Positions 19,027 through 28,313 of a stretch of 64,000 nt of DNA are shown here, one piece after another. The position numbers and the translations under genes are program-made. A model generated the notes under the pieces. That model was not told where the DNA came from. It did not search any database and saw only the letters and a program-made list of their open reading frames with translations. Numbering within the stretch: the first letter of the stretch is position 1; every line of letters begins with the position of its first letter. This DNA is from JABFXX01 sp050184455 (GTDB lineage Bacteria > Myxococcota_A > Polyangia > Haliangiales > Haliangiaceae): contig JBFXAI010000029.1 of assembly GCA_050184455.1 (NCBI GenBank), positions 1-64,000 of the forward strand, written 5' to 3'.

Positions 19027-20454
19027 CTACTCGATGAGGTCGCAGGTACCGGCCTCATGGTTGATCGATGCGGTGGGGGGCGTGTACCGCAGGAATGCAT
19101 CCACCAAGGCTGCGGCGGTTCCGTCGGCACGGGTGAACGCGGAGACCAGCGGAATCCGGTTTCCTCGGCCGTCCCATGCGGCCTTGCCGGCGACGCGATC
19201 TGCGGCGAGCGACAGCTCGCTGACACCAGCTTGCTCGAGCGATCGCAGCTCACCGGGAGTGCCGATGCCGTCGCGATTCGGATCGTTCCAGACCACGAGC
19301 GACTTGTACGCGGGGTCGGTCGCGTCGATCCGTCCGTTGCCGTCTGCGTCGAGCTCGGCGAGGGCGGCGAACCCGTCGCGGAACGACCGCGCATCGGTAG
19401 CGTTGCCGAACAGCTCCGCGGCACCATCGATCATCCCGTTGCCGTTGCGATCGAAGGCGAGGAACGCATCGTCGCCTTGGATCCACGAGCACTCCACGGG
19501 GGTACCGGTCCCGAGCAGATCGAACCGCGAGCCGCCGGCCAGCGACGACAACGCAATACCGTTGCCGCCCAGGTCGAGGATCAGCGGAGAGTGGCCGCAC
19601 AGACCGCGCGAGCGCAGCTGATAGTCGATCTCGGAGGCCCAGTTGTGGAGTGAGATCTCCACGAGCTGGCACTCGCTATCTTCGACGTCCTCTTCGACGT
19701 CGTCCTCGCAGTCATCGATGATGTCATTGCCGCAGGCGACGTCGCCTTCGTAGTCGAGGTTGATCGCCGGGAACTGGAACTCGCCATCGAGCGCAGCGCA
19801 ATCGACCGTGTAGTCGATGCCCATGTCGTCGATCTTGGCGTTCACCTTCGTGCAGAAGCACTCGCGCGCCCAGTCCTTGACGTCTTCGCAGTCCGTCGGT
19901 CGTGGTGGGCAGCTGCCATCTCCGCCGCCATCTCCGCCACCGTCGCCACCACCATCTCCGCCGCCGTCGCCGCCGCCGTCACCACCACCATCTCCGCCGC
20001 CATCTCCGCCGCCATCACCGCCGCCGTGATCGCTGCCACATTCCTCCTCGGCGCGCTCCTCTTCTTCTTCGGCGGAGCCGCACACGTCGTCGTCAGAATC
20101 GCTACAGCGGTAGGACACGACCAGCTGGCCGTGGAGGTCCCACGCTTCGACCAGGCGGCCGAGCTCCGATTCGCGGACCCGCGCGAAGAACGGTACGTCA
20201 CCGCACAGCTCGATCCCGCCCTGGGGACCGCGGCACACGCTGACGAGCTTGCCCTCCGGTCCGACCACGACCTTCATGGAGATGATGCCTCGCGGGTTGT
20301 CGTAGGTCGGCTGGTATGCGGCGTCGATCGGAGATCCCTTGAGCTGGAGCTTTCCCGAGATCAACGCGAGCTCGAGCCGGGCGTGAGGTGCTTCACGGGG
20401 TCCGTTCGCACATCCGATCAGAGCGAGCGCGGTCGCGGCGAGGAGGGTCTTCAT
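19027..20454 (-). CDS. lipoprotein with (GGGD)9 linker and EF-hand-like calcium-binding repeats
   Basis: The protein has 475 residues. The signal peptide MKTLLAATALALIGC predicts lipidation. An N-terminal domain (about 20-120) precedes an acidic stretch (EEEEERAEEE), then nine exact Gly-Gly-Gly-Asp units. A cysteine-rich segment follows, and the C-terminal part (about 300-475) has DRNGNGMIDGAAELFG and DADGNGRIDATDPAYKSL. These are DxDxNGxID calcium-binding loops, in an arrangement also seen in RTX-type surface proteins (LILDLGGNGI before them). It is probably a calcium-dependent surface protein with a flexible spacer. No enzyme motif is visible. The start is the ATG directly preceding the signal peptide. 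Confidence 0.7.
   Translation of the reverse strand: MKTLLAATALALIGCANGPREAPHARLELALISGKLQLKGSPIDAAYQPTYDNPRGIISMKVVVGPEGKLVSVCRGPQGGIELCGDVPFFARVRESELGRLVEAWDLHGQLVVSYRCSDSDDDVCGSAEEEEERAEEECGSDHGGGDGGGDGGGDGGGDGGGDGGGDGGGDGGGDGGGDGSCPPRPTDCEDVKDWARECFCTKVNAKIDDMGIDYTVDCAALDGEFQFPAINLDYEGDVACGNDIIDDCEDDVEEDVEDSECQLVEISLHNWASEIDYQLRSRGLCGHSPLILDLGGNGIALSSLAGGSRFDLLGTGTPVECSWIQGDDAFLAFDRNGNGMIDGAAELFGNATDARSFRDGFAALAELDADGNGRIDATDPAYKSLVVWNDPNRDGIGTPGELRSLEQAGVSELSLAADRVAGKAAWDGRGNRIPLVSAFTRADGTAAALVDAFLRYTPPTASINHEAGTCDLIE
19918..20025 (-). repeat. 12-bp coding minisatellite, nine units
   Basis: There are nine in-frame 12-bp units, read on the plus strand as (A/G)TC followed by three codons such as TCCGCCGCC. 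Each encodes Gly-Gly-Gly-Asp in the lipoprotein at 19027-20454. Synonymous positions vary between units, so selection seems to keep the peptide while the DNA drifts. Unit number could change by slippage without breaking the frame. Confidence 0.95.
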
Positions 20455-20624
20455 AGAACCCAGCGTCAAGCAAGCGGTGTGCCCCAAGGGTTTCGCTGCG
20501 ATGTCCTCGAGAATGACCGACGGGTCGTGGAGTCTGCGGCCTCCACAATGGCTACTCGGGGCACCGCCGCAAAGGCGATCAGTAGCTCGCGTGGCGCGGT
20601 TCGATCGGGGGGCGTGCGGTGCGG

Positions 20625-23600
20625 TCAGTGTGACGTCTGATCTCGGACCGAAGCGTTGTTCGCTGTCGGTCGTCGCACGCTGGCGAGCTGTTGCCTCGCG
20701 ACGTGTGCCTTGATCACGGCGGCACAGGCAGGGTGGTCCTCCGCGAGCGTCTCGAGGGTCGCACCGCCGGCGGTTTGATACGCCGCGCCGGCCGCGTCGT
20801 GAGCGAGCAGCAACGCAAGCACGCGGTCGTGACCGGCGAGCGCCGCACGGTGGATCGCCGTGAACCCGAGCTCGTCCTCACTGGGGGCGTCCCCGCCGGT
20901 CGCGCCGACCTCCGCGCCGTGCTCGAGCAAGAGCTTGGCGGCCTCCAACGACCCGGCTTCGGCCGCGGCGTGTAGCGGTGTCGCGAGCCCGTCGTTGAAC
21001 GTCCGGATGATGGCGTTGACGTTTGCTCCGCGCGAGATCAGCAGCTCGATCACATCCACCGCGTTCGCCTCTGCGGCCGCATGGAGCGGTGAGTCGGAGC
21101 GCTTGGTTCGGGGATCGATCGCGCAGCCCGCATCGAGAAGGACGCGCGCCACCGCACGATTACCGTAGCTCGCAGCGCGGGAGAGCGCCTTCAGCTGATC
21201 GAACGCATCCACGCCGTGGCGGATCAGCGCCGACACGCGCTGTGCGGCGGCGGGATCCTTGCTCGTCGTATACGCGAGCAGGTGAGCTGGGTCGGGTTTG
21301 GCGCCGGCTTCGACGAGGATGTCGATCATGGTCGCCGTACGCGCGAGATGCAGTGGCGTCACGCCGTGCGGGCCCAAGTGCTCGTTGGGATCAGCACCTT
21401 CGGCGAGCTGGCGTCGAACGTCGGCGACTGCGTCTGCCTCCACAGCACCATGGAGCGTCGAAAACGCACAGCCGGTGAGTGCTGCGAGCACCGCAGTCGC
21501 CGCGTTGGCATGGGCGAGCTCCGCGTGCTGTTGTGCGCTCGCCGGTGTGCGCGGCGCTTCCGCGTAGGGATCAGCACCTTTCAATCCGGGTTCGGCGTCA
21601 TGTGCGAGAAGTCGCTGGACCAAGCCGGCTTGATTCGTCCCTGCCGCCGACATCAAGGGCGTGAACGCACCGAGGTTCGGATTGGCGCCCGCTTCGAGCA
21701 GCTGCTCGGCAACCGCGTTGTGATGGTGGACCACCGCCAACGTCAGCGCCGTCGTGCGCTCGGGTGTCAGGCCGTCGATCGGCGCGCCGCGCTCGAGCAG
21801 CAGGCTCACCAGCTTCGATCTGCCACGCCGCGCTGCTTCGTGTAGCGGACCCCACGCCGAAGCGGTGGCCTCGAGCTGCGCGCCCGTTGCGAGCAACAGC
21901 TCGACCACCTCGAGGTTTCCGCTCGTCGCGATCACATGGCGAACCGCCGAGATGCCGTTGGAGTCGACCGCGTTGACGTCGGCGCCGCCATCGAGCAACG
22001 CCTTGACGACCGCTAGCGACGGGGCATCGCCAAAACACGCCGAGCACAGCGGATGATCGGGCTTGGTGCCAGCCGGCGAACGACTATTCGGATCGGCTCC
22101 CGCGGCGAGGAGCGCGGTGATCGCGCACACGTGTTGCGCCTCGACGGCATAGCGCAATACCTCCGGATCGCTACTGCGCGCGCCGTGCTCGATCAGAACA
22201 TCGACGATCGGACCCACCTGCTCACCGACGGCCAAGCCGAGCAATGCGCTGCGAAGCGCATTGCTCCCTGCAGACTCGCTGACGTCACTACTGCGCAGCA
22301 CGATGCGATTCGCGAGCTCCACCGATCGTCCAGCGGCGACCGCGCTCAGGATCGATGGGGTCTCGTCGTCGGCTGGCATGATGCTCGCGCCGCGTTCGAG
22401 CAACAGGATCCCGAGGTGGGTGTTGCCTGCGGCCACGGCGAGGTGAAGCGACGTGGCTCCGTCGGCGCCGCGGATGTCGATCGGCGCATTGGCGTCCAGC
22501 AGGCGAGTGACCCAGCCGAGGTGGCCAGCGCGCGCGGCTGCGACGATCGGTGACTCGGTCCGGATCGCGGAGCCCTCGACGGTCACGTATTCGGCGAGGC
22601 CCGGAGCCGCGCCGGCCGCGAACAGCCGCTCGGCGACGTCGCGATGGCTGCGCTCGAGCGCGTAGCTCAGCGGCGAGCGTCCGGTGCCGCTAACGGCGTC
22701 GATCTTCGCTCCGGCCTCGAGCAGGAGGTCGACGATCTCGAGCCGCCCGTACCATGCGGCATAGCCCAGGGGAGTCATTCGGTCGGTGCGGTCGCGCGCT
22801 TCGAGTAACGCACCCTGCGCCAGCGCATCGACGACTCGATCGGGGCCATCGGCGATCGCGTCGTGCAAGCTCGGGAGCTCCACGATGGACTGGGGCGGCA
22901 GCGGCGCCGTCTCGGTGGTCGCGCGGAGGACTTGAGCGACGTTGAGCAACCGAACCGCATGGCTCTCGTCGTATTCTCCGACGGTGAGCCATTGGCCGCC
23001 GCGCGCGTCGAACGCGCGGTGGGTGCGTTCGGGGAGCTCGACTAGCGGACGGATCCCATCGCCGTGCACCGAGAACAACATGGTCTGCCGCGGCGTGCCG
23101 GACCGAGTTGCCACGACGAGCACGCGTCCACCCAGCAGTGATCCGAGACCGAACGCCGAGCGAACCGCCAGGCGATGCGTCCGCGCGAGCACGCCATCGC
23201 GCTCGAGATAGACGGTCACCCGATCGTCCTGTGCCACCGCGACCAAGTTATGGGCCAACGTGACCATGTCGAGGATCGGCTGCCCATCGAGCTGATCGAT
23301 CACGCGCGAGGCGCACGACGCCGAGTCGATCGCGATCAGCTGATTGTGATCGCGATGGAGGATCGATCGGCCGCTCGGCGAGTAGCGAAATGGTGCTGCG
23401 CGCCCGAGCGCCTGCGTGCTGGCAAACCGGGTGATCGTGCGGGCCTGTGCGCTAGCGATGTCGACCTCGTAGAGCGCGGTCTTGAATCCGCACAAGAACG
23501 AGCTCGCGTCGGGGCGCTGCGGGAAGCCGCGAAACGTGAACGGAAAGTCATCGCTCGCGCCCTCCAGCTTGGGTTCGACCGGCCGAAACCGATGGCGCTG

Positions 23601-24038
23601 GCTGATCGTCAATCGAGCTTTGCCGTTCTTGGTCGGCAGCCATATTCGAGTTTCGCCGGGCCCATCGTAGGAGTGATATCCGAGCTCCGGCTGATACGAC
23701 TCCAGTTGCACGGGGCACACGTCGATCAGCGTCGAAATACTGACCGGCAGGGGCAGCACGGTGATTCGCTCACCGGTGCCATCGGACGACGCGGGAGGCA
23801 CCAGCGGCTCGATCGCTTCACCTCGTGGGAAGTATCCCTTCTTGTGCTGCGCTGCGAGCGCCCTGGTGAACGCTTCGCGAGCAGCGCGCGGGGACGCGTA
23901 CGCGCGCTCGATCGTGCGGCCCTTCGCGCCGGGCTTGCCGATCGTCGTTCGGACGGTAGTTCCGGCGAGCTCTCCACGCCACAGCTTGTGTTCCTTCGAC
24001 GTCTCGAGCTCGAGCTCGACCACCTTGTGATCCTGCAT
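20625..24038 (-). CDS. large ankyrin-repeat protein with N-terminal WGR-like domain
   Basis: The protein has 1137 residues and no signal peptide. Residues 5-75 fit a WGR domain (KLWRGELAGTTVRTT, GKPGAKGRT, AREAF and KKGYF), but the eponymous W-G-R reads I-G-K. Residues 80-370 are a strand-rich region, possibly a beta-propeller. Residues 380-1120 hold about 18-20 ankyrin repeats, many near-consensus (TPLHAAAEAGSLEAAKLLLEHGAE). WGR domains occur in PARP-related and DNA-associated proteins and ankyrins bind proteins, so this could be an intracellular scaffold or an effector; no catalytic domain is seen. The ATG at 24038 was chosen because it opens the WGR strand. Confidence 0.8.
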   Translation of the reverse strand: MQDHKVVELELETSKEHKLWRGELAGTTVRTTIGKPGAKGRTIERAYASPRAAREAFTRALAAQHKKGYFPRGEAIEPLVPPASSDGTGERITVLPLPVSISTLIDVCPVQLESYQPELGYHSYDGPGETRIWLPTKNGKARLTISQRHRFRPVEPKLEGASDDFPFTFRGFPQRPDASSFLCGFKTALYEVDIASAQARTITRFASTQALGRAAPFRYSPSGRSILHRDHNQLIAIDSASCASRVIDQLDGQPILDMVTLAHNLVAVAQDDRVTVYLERDGVLARTHRLAVRSAFGLGSLLGGRVLVVATRSGTPRQTMLFSVHGDGIRPLVELPERTHRAFDARGGQWLTVGEYDESHAVRLLNVAQVLRATTETAPLPPQSIVELPSLHDAIADGPDRVVDALAQGALLEARDRTDRMTPLGYAAWYGRLEIVDLLLEAGAKIDAVSGTGRSPLSYALERSHRDVAERLFAAGAAPGLAEYVTVEGSAIRTESPIVAAARAGHLGWVTRLLDANAPIDIRGADGATSLHLAVAAGNTHLGILLLERGASIMPADDETPSILSAVAAGRSVELANRIVLRSSDVSESAGSNALRSALLGLAVGEQVGPIVDVLIEHGARSSDPEVLRYAVEAQHVCAITALLAAGADPNSRSPAGTKPDHPLCSACFGDAPSLAVVKALLDGGADVNAVDSNGISAVRHVIATSGNLEVVELLLATGAQLEATASAWGPLHEAARRGRSKLVSLLLERGAPIDGLTPERTTALTLAVVHHHNAVAEQLLEAGANPNLGAFTPLMSAAGTNQAGLVQRLLAHDAEPGLKGADPYAEAPRTPASAQQHAELAHANAATAVLAALTGCAFSTLHGAVEADAVADVRRQLAEGADPNEHLGPHGVTPLHLARTATMIDILVEAGAKPDPAHLLAYTTSKDPAAAQRVSALIRHGVDAFDQLKALSRAASYGNRAVARVLLDAGCAIDPRTKRSDSPLHAAAEANAVDVIELLISRGANVNAIIRTFNDGLATPLHAAAEAGSLEAAKLLLEHGAEVGATGGDAPSEDELGFTAIHRAALAGHDRVLALLLAHDAAGAAYQTAGGATLETLAEDHPACAAVIKAHVARQQLASVRRPTANNASVRDQTSH

Positions 24039-24305
24039 AGTGCTCACTAGTCCTCGGGCCTGCGCACGCGCGGTGTGCCCGACGCTGTTACTTGCTCGAT
24101 GCGGCGGTCCTTCCCGAGGCCGATCGCGAGGGCTCGACGGAGAACGTACAAGCCTGGCAACGGTTCGCTGAAGCGTTCGGCGCAGACGTTCGAGGGCGTT
24201 GGTGACTCGCAACACCTGTTCGATAAGCGGATCTGCAGTCGTTGCGCGGCCGATTATCCGCCAACCACTCCGCCTCGACGCCAGCGGCGGAGTCGAACGC
24301 GAGAT

Positions 24306-25337
24306 CTACTGGAACAGCGCCGCAAGCTCGGCGTAGTCGTCGAATCCGACGACCTTGCCGGCTTCGACCAACGGGGTCACTTCATCGGCGTGCTCTTGCT
24401 GCTTGAGAAACGTGGCTTCGGGCGGTACGCCGACGGCTTGGTAGGCGGCGTGGTCGCTCGCGCGGTTACCGATACCGATTGCAACCGTCAGATCGCCGGC
24501 TTCGATCTCGGTCATGGTTTCGATCTTGTGCTCGATCGTGGTGCCGCCAGGGAGTGAGCCAATCCCGGGTGCGAGTCGCAACGCTCCCCGCGGAAAGCCA
24601 TTTGCTTCGAGCCACGCTCGCGTCTTCGCCGTGAAATATGTTCCGCGCGCGGTGAGATACACCGGTGCGAAGCCGGCAGCGCGGATCGCATCGAGTGCTG
24701 TGGGTGCGTTGGGGTGAGCGTCGACAGCGGCACCCGTAACCAGCGCGGTCGCGAACGCAGTCTCCGAGGACGTCAACGTACCGTCGATGTCGCTGACGGC
24801 GAGGCTGCCAGCGCTCGGCGCGACCAGCGCGACGAACCGAGCGCTGGTCCGATCGCCGACGACCGATACGAACAGATCACGGATGCCGATCGGCAGCCGG
24901 TCGGAGCCGGTGAGCGCTAGCGCGAAGCGCCCTTCGTCATCGGTGAGCGCGCGATCGAGGTGACGCCACGTGCCGGCGCGACAGGCATAAACGTCGACCC
25001 ACTCGTCATCGAGCGCCTTGTCCGCGATGCCATAGCTGATCTCGCCGCGCACGACCTGGACCGCTTCGTCTGCCGAGGCGATCAGATCGATTCCGCGATG
25101 CGCAGGAGACGCCAACGTGATCACCGGGCTATGGAGCGGGCGCTGCCATGGTCCTCGCGGTCCAGTCGAGGGGGCATCGGTGCAGCGAACATCGGGCAGC
25201 CACGAGCCGACACCATCCGCTTTTCCGCCGGCGCCGAGACCCGCCTCGTCGGGGTCCACTCCGACGGGCGCTGCGGCCTCGCCGCTACATGCAGCGAGCA
25301 CGGCTCCGAGCAGTCCAAGTGATCCACTGCGTCGCAT
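24306..25337 (-). CDS. exported lipoprotein with lipin/LNS2-type HAD phosphatase domain
   Basis: The protein has 343 residues. The signal peptide ends with LAAC (Cys17). Residues 60-175 form a beta-sandwich-like N-terminal domain. Residues 178-340 match the LNS2/lipin HAD domain: motif I VSDIDGTLT with Asp183 and Asp185, motif II Thr229 in YLTAR, Lys in EHKIE as motif III, and GNRASDHAAY as motif IV. Lipins are Mg-dependent phosphatidate phosphatases; bacterial LNS2 proteins are little studied. A lipidated, exported form could act on phospholipid headgroups or lipid phosphates of the cell or of prey. All catalytic positions appear intact. Confidence 0.72.
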   Translation of the reverse strand: MRRSGSLGLLGAVLAACSGEAAAPVGVDPDEAGLGAGGKADGVGSWLPDVRCTDAPSTGPRGPWQRPLHSPVITLASPAHRGIDLIASADEAVQVVRGEISYGIADKALDDEWVDVYACRAGTWRHLDRALTDDEGRFALALTGSDRLPIGIRDLFVSVVGDRTSARFVALVAPSAGSLAVSDIDGTLTSSETAFATALVTGAAVDAHPNAPTALDAIRAAGFAPVYLTARGTYFTAKTRAWLEANGFPRGALRLAPGIGSLPGGTTIEHKIETMTEIEAGDLTVAIGIGNRASDHAAYQAVGVPPEATFLKQQEHADEVTPLVEAGKVVGFDDYAELAALFQ

Positions 25338-25482
25338 TTGCTTGATCTGTCAGCACCAACCGTGCCACCGGACGACGGTCGCGAATGTCGGCGAACTGCC
25401 TGTAACGCCTGGCCACGCGTCGAGTGGCCCGCCACGGACTGGCTACCACAATTGCCACGACCTACGTCACGCGCACGGACGC

Positions 25483-25992
25483 TCAGCGCATCCGGTTCAC
25501 GAGCGCGGCGAGTTGCTCGGAGGACCAGGACTCCAGGGCGAGCATGGCCTGGTACGGATCTCCGTCGAGGCCAAGCAGCATCGCGAACGCGGGCTCGGTC
25601 TTGACCCCGGAACGCTTCAGCCGGCGAACCTGATCACGCAGCGCCGAACCGCCGATCGCAAGTAGCCGCCCCTCGACGATCATATGGCGAAACCCCCGCT
25701 GTTCGTAGACTGAGACTGGTTGGCCGAATACTTCGATCGCCAGGCCGTTCCAGTCGGTGACGGTCACGCTGGCGAGCGGATCAGCGTCGACCCGGCTCGT
25801 TGCACACGGCGGCACGCCGAGCGTTGCGCGAACATCCATCTCGAATCGATCGAGGTCATACGCTTCGCACGCGATGTCCAGGTCACTGCCCTCGACATCG
25901 ATGCCCAACGGGAATGTCCCAACGAGCACCGGTGAATATGCCGCGAGTGCGTCGAACAATGTGCCCAGCACGTTGCGAGTCGCAGCAGTCAT
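25483..25992 (-). CDS. DUF4269-type nucleotidyltransferase-fold protein
   Basis: The 169-residue cytoplasmic protein contains GTFPLGIDVEGSDLDIAC (25-42). This holds the G-S-x-L-D motif of the nucleotidyltransferase fold and is close to the opening of DUF4269 proteins. A later segment, ESWSSEQLAALV, ends the family domain. DUF4269 proteins have unknown activity and some members may be toxin- or resistance-related; nothing here decides this. The ATG at 25992 begins the conserved helix, and the upstream in-frame extension overlaps the next gene and is arginine-rich. It lies 98 bp after the beta-helix gene on the same strand. Confidence 0.72.
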   Translation of the reverse strand: MTAATRNVLGTLFDALAAYSPVLVGTFPLGIDVEGSDLDIACEAYDLDRFEMDVRATLGVPPCATSRVDADPLASVTVTDWNGLAIEVFGQPVSVYEQRGFRHMIVEGRLLAIGGSALRDQVRRLKRSGVKTEPAFAMLLGLDGDPYQAMLALESWSSEQLAALVNRMR

Positions 25993-26090
25993 CGTGCGGT
26001 TGATACCGCATGGTGTCGTGCTGAGCGACAGCGGGGATAAGTGCTTTGCAGCGCGCGAAGGGCTACGGGGCGCGCTGATCGCTCGCTGCG

Positions 26091-27647
26091 TTACTGGGCG
26101 GGCTCGTGAATGCCGATCGAAGGTGCAGTGGCGTTGCGCGGCGCGTACCAATAGTCCTTGGCGACCGGCGTCGCGCGGCCGGCGCCGGCCGCACGAGAGT
26201 CAGGATCGATCTTGAACCGGTCGATGTCGTGCGTCGGCCCATCGAACGGTACGAACAGCGGATCGCCCGCGAGATTGGTTCCGTCGTCACCTCGAGTGCC
26301 TGGGACGCCGTTGGGAAACAGGTTGTGTGACACCTCCCAGGCGGGTGTCGGCCACCCGGTCTCGTCCATCGGCGGTTTGATGTCCAGCTGCACCGCGCTA
26401 CCCTCGGGATCCCATGGCTTGAAGATGATGTTGTTCTCGATTCGGTTGAGGCCAGGCTGGTCTGACCATGGGACCTCGACGCCGAGCGAGATCAGCGCCA
26501 TCTCCTTGATCACGTTGTGAGCGATTCGAATTCCCGAGTAGTAGTTGTCGGCGCCGGTGTATTCCCAGTGTCCGTAGTAGATCCCGATCGCGAGATGATG
26601 GAACGCGTTGTTGGTGATCTCGTGGTTGCGCGCTGGATATCCCTCGGCGGTTTCCTTGGCGATCGCGAGCCCGATCGCAGCCTTGCCTTCGCGGAAGTAC
26701 TCCGATGCGGGATCGTTCGCGTAGACGTAGTTGCGGCTCACCTGCACGTTCTCGGATGAGTCGAGATAGATGTTCACGCTGAAGCAGTTGTAGACCTCGT
26801 TGCCCTCGAGCAGTCCTCCGCTGACGCGCTGAGCCACGAGGCACTCGCCGAACACGTCGTGGATCAGGTTCCAGGTTGCCTTGAAGCAGGATGTGTCGTC
26901 CTTGCGTGACGTCGCGACGCCGCCATCGTGCGGCTTGAGTTTCTTGTTCTTGTTGAGCATGGCGACGTGATGGAAGTGGTTTGACTCGAGGTGAAACGAG
27001 TTGCCTCCGTTGACGGTGACCGCGTGACGAGCGACGCCAGTGACCTCGACTTTATGAAGCGAGATGTGGTGGCTCGGGGTTTTGTCGCCGCCGATCGCGA
27101 TCCCGACGCTTCCGATCTTGTTGGCGACTTCTTGATCGAGAGCGCTGTTGGTGACGACTAGGTTCGCGAGCGTGATGTACGATGAGTTTTCGATCGCGAC
27201 GATCGACGTCCAATCCGCGAGTGGCGCCTTGGGATCGATCACGATTCGCGCGCCAGGCTCGCCCGAGATATAGAGATGGCGCGGCACCCGGCCCGGACGC
27301 GCGAGATCGGGACGGTAATCGACGATCTTCAGCTCTTTGTAGTCACCGGCCTTGAGATAGATCCGGTCGCCGGGTCTCGAGCAGTTCACCGCGTCCTGCA
27401 CCGTCGCGTACGGTCGGGAGCCTGCTGACCCACAGCGTTTGCCCGTCGGGTGAACGAACAAGTCTCGGCCTCTTGGATCCGGGCCCAGCGCCGGCGGCGG
27501 CGCGTTGCCGTCGCAACCCGGGATCGTCGCCAAGCTGACCGACGGCGAAACGTCCGGATCGTCGGATGTAACCTCGCCACCGTCACATGCCGTGAGGACC
27601 GCGAGGCCGAGTGACACGAATGCCAACTGAAAGCGCGCATACGTCAT
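26091..27647 (-). CDS. beta-helix lipoprotein, paralogue of the one at 6754
   Basis: The 518-residue lipoprotein has signal peptide core FVSLGLAVLTAC. The start is fixed by GGAGGAAGCC before the ATG at 27647, although the frame stays open to 28319. The body has the same architecture as the 6754-8355 protein: GDRIYLKAGDYKEL, then many N-x-I/L coils (VTNSALDQEV, VEVTGVARHAV, ITNNAFHHLA, IENNIIF). Both end with SIGIHE/DIGIHE just before the stop. By eye, roughly half the residues match the paralogue, with the same ADWTSI and SVNIYLD segments. It is probably a surface polysaccharide lyase, epimerase or binding protein with no assigned substrate. Confidence 0.8.
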   Translation of the reverse strand: MTYARFQLAFVSLGLAVLTACDGGEVTSDDPDVSPSVSLATIPGCDGNAPPPALGPDPRGRDLFVHPTGKRCGSAGSRPYATVQDAVNCSRPGDRIYLKAGDYKELKIVDYRPDLARPGRVPRHLYISGEPGARIVIDPKAPLADWTSIVAIENSSYITLANLVVTNSALDQEVANKIGSVGIAIGGDKTPSHHISLHKVEVTGVARHAVTVNGGNSFHLESNHFHHVAMLNKNKKLKPHDGGVATSRKDDTSCFKATWNLIHDVFGECLVAQRVSGGLLEGNEVYNCFSVNIYLDSSENVQVSRNYVYANDPASEYFREGKAAIGLAIAKETAEGYPARNHEITNNAFHHLAIGIYYGHWEYTGADNYYSGIRIAHNVIKEMALISLGVEVPWSDQPGLNRIENNIIFKPWDPEGSAVQLDIKPPMDETGWPTPAWEVSHNLFPNGVPGTRGDDGTNLAGDPLFVPFDGPTHDIDRFKIDPDSRAAGAGRATPVAKDYWYAPRNATAPSIGIHEPAQ

Positions 27648-27787
27648 GGCTTCCTCCAATGGGTCGACCACCTTCGACCTCGAAGCGCTTTCAACTACGG
27701 CCTCGGTAACGACGAGCTTCCTGCCTTGGAGTCGCGAGCAGCGTCGGATGCGACGAGCGCCAGGTCCCGATGCGTACGCGCCAGCGG

Positions 27788-28117
27788 CTATTTGCGCAAG
27801 CGGCGACTCAGTCCGTTGAGGCGATCCTCGGAGCGCGGTCGGCCAACCACGGCGCGACCATCGCGGGGAGCGACTTGGACTTGCGGTTTCGGCGCTCGCG
27901 AGGTCACGACCACGTCGGATGTCAGCTCGCAGACAACCTTGCGCTCGAGCCCGCGGCCGGTGACGACGCGCTTGCAGGCCTTGTGATCGGTCGCCGTCGC
28001 AGCGCCTGGCTTCGCCGTCGCAGGCTTGGTCGCGGCAGGTGTCTTCGCTCGAGGCCGGTCGGCAGCAACCGGCGCTGCGATGAGTGTTGCCAGGATCAGC
28101 GCCGCCAGCGATCGCAT
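27788..28117 (-). CDS. small secreted basic protein
   Basis: The 109-residue protein has a clean Sec signal peptide (MRSLAALILATLIAAPVAA, cleavage before Asp20). A lysine/alanine/proline-rich linker (about 25-45) follows, then a short conserved-looking domain with two cysteines (KACKRVV, KVVCEL) that could form one disulfide, and a basic C-terminus ending SRRLRK. I do not recognise a family. It was called because the signal peptide and cysteine pair would be unlikely by chance, and the preceding in-frame region has no coding character. It is divergent from the GlsB-like gene at 28314. Confidence 0.55.
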   Translation of the reverse strand: MRSLAALILATLIAAPVAADRPRAKTPAATKPATAKPGAATATDHKACKRVVTGRGLERKVVCELTSDVVVTSRAPKPQVQVAPRDGRAVVGRPRSEDRLNGLSRRLRK

Positions 28118-28269
28118 CACCGTAGTATGCGCGAGCCAGACGCCGTTGCGACTCCCAGATGTCGTGAGAGTCGAGCGCCTGCAGTGTGCACGCGCGCACT
28201 CGCACAGTAGTGTTGTGCGCGGGTGACACGAAATCACCGCAATAGCGCAGGTTTCGCCGGCTCTGTCGT

Positions 28270-28293
28270 TGGCACGTCGCCCGCAAGTGCGGG
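28270..28293 (+). promoter_or_regulatory. possible sigma-54-type promoter overlapping a 14-bp palindrome
   Basis: TGGCAC (28270-28275) and CCGCA (28281-28285) have the GG-N10-GC spacing of a -24/-12 promoter. The -12 part is imperfect (CCGC for TTGC). The perfect palindrome CCCGCA-AG-TGCGGG (28280-28293) overlaps it. It sits 20-40 bp upstream of the ATG at 28314. Confidence 0.3.
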
Positions 28294-28313
28294 AGGCAAG
28301 AAGGAGTTGGCTT

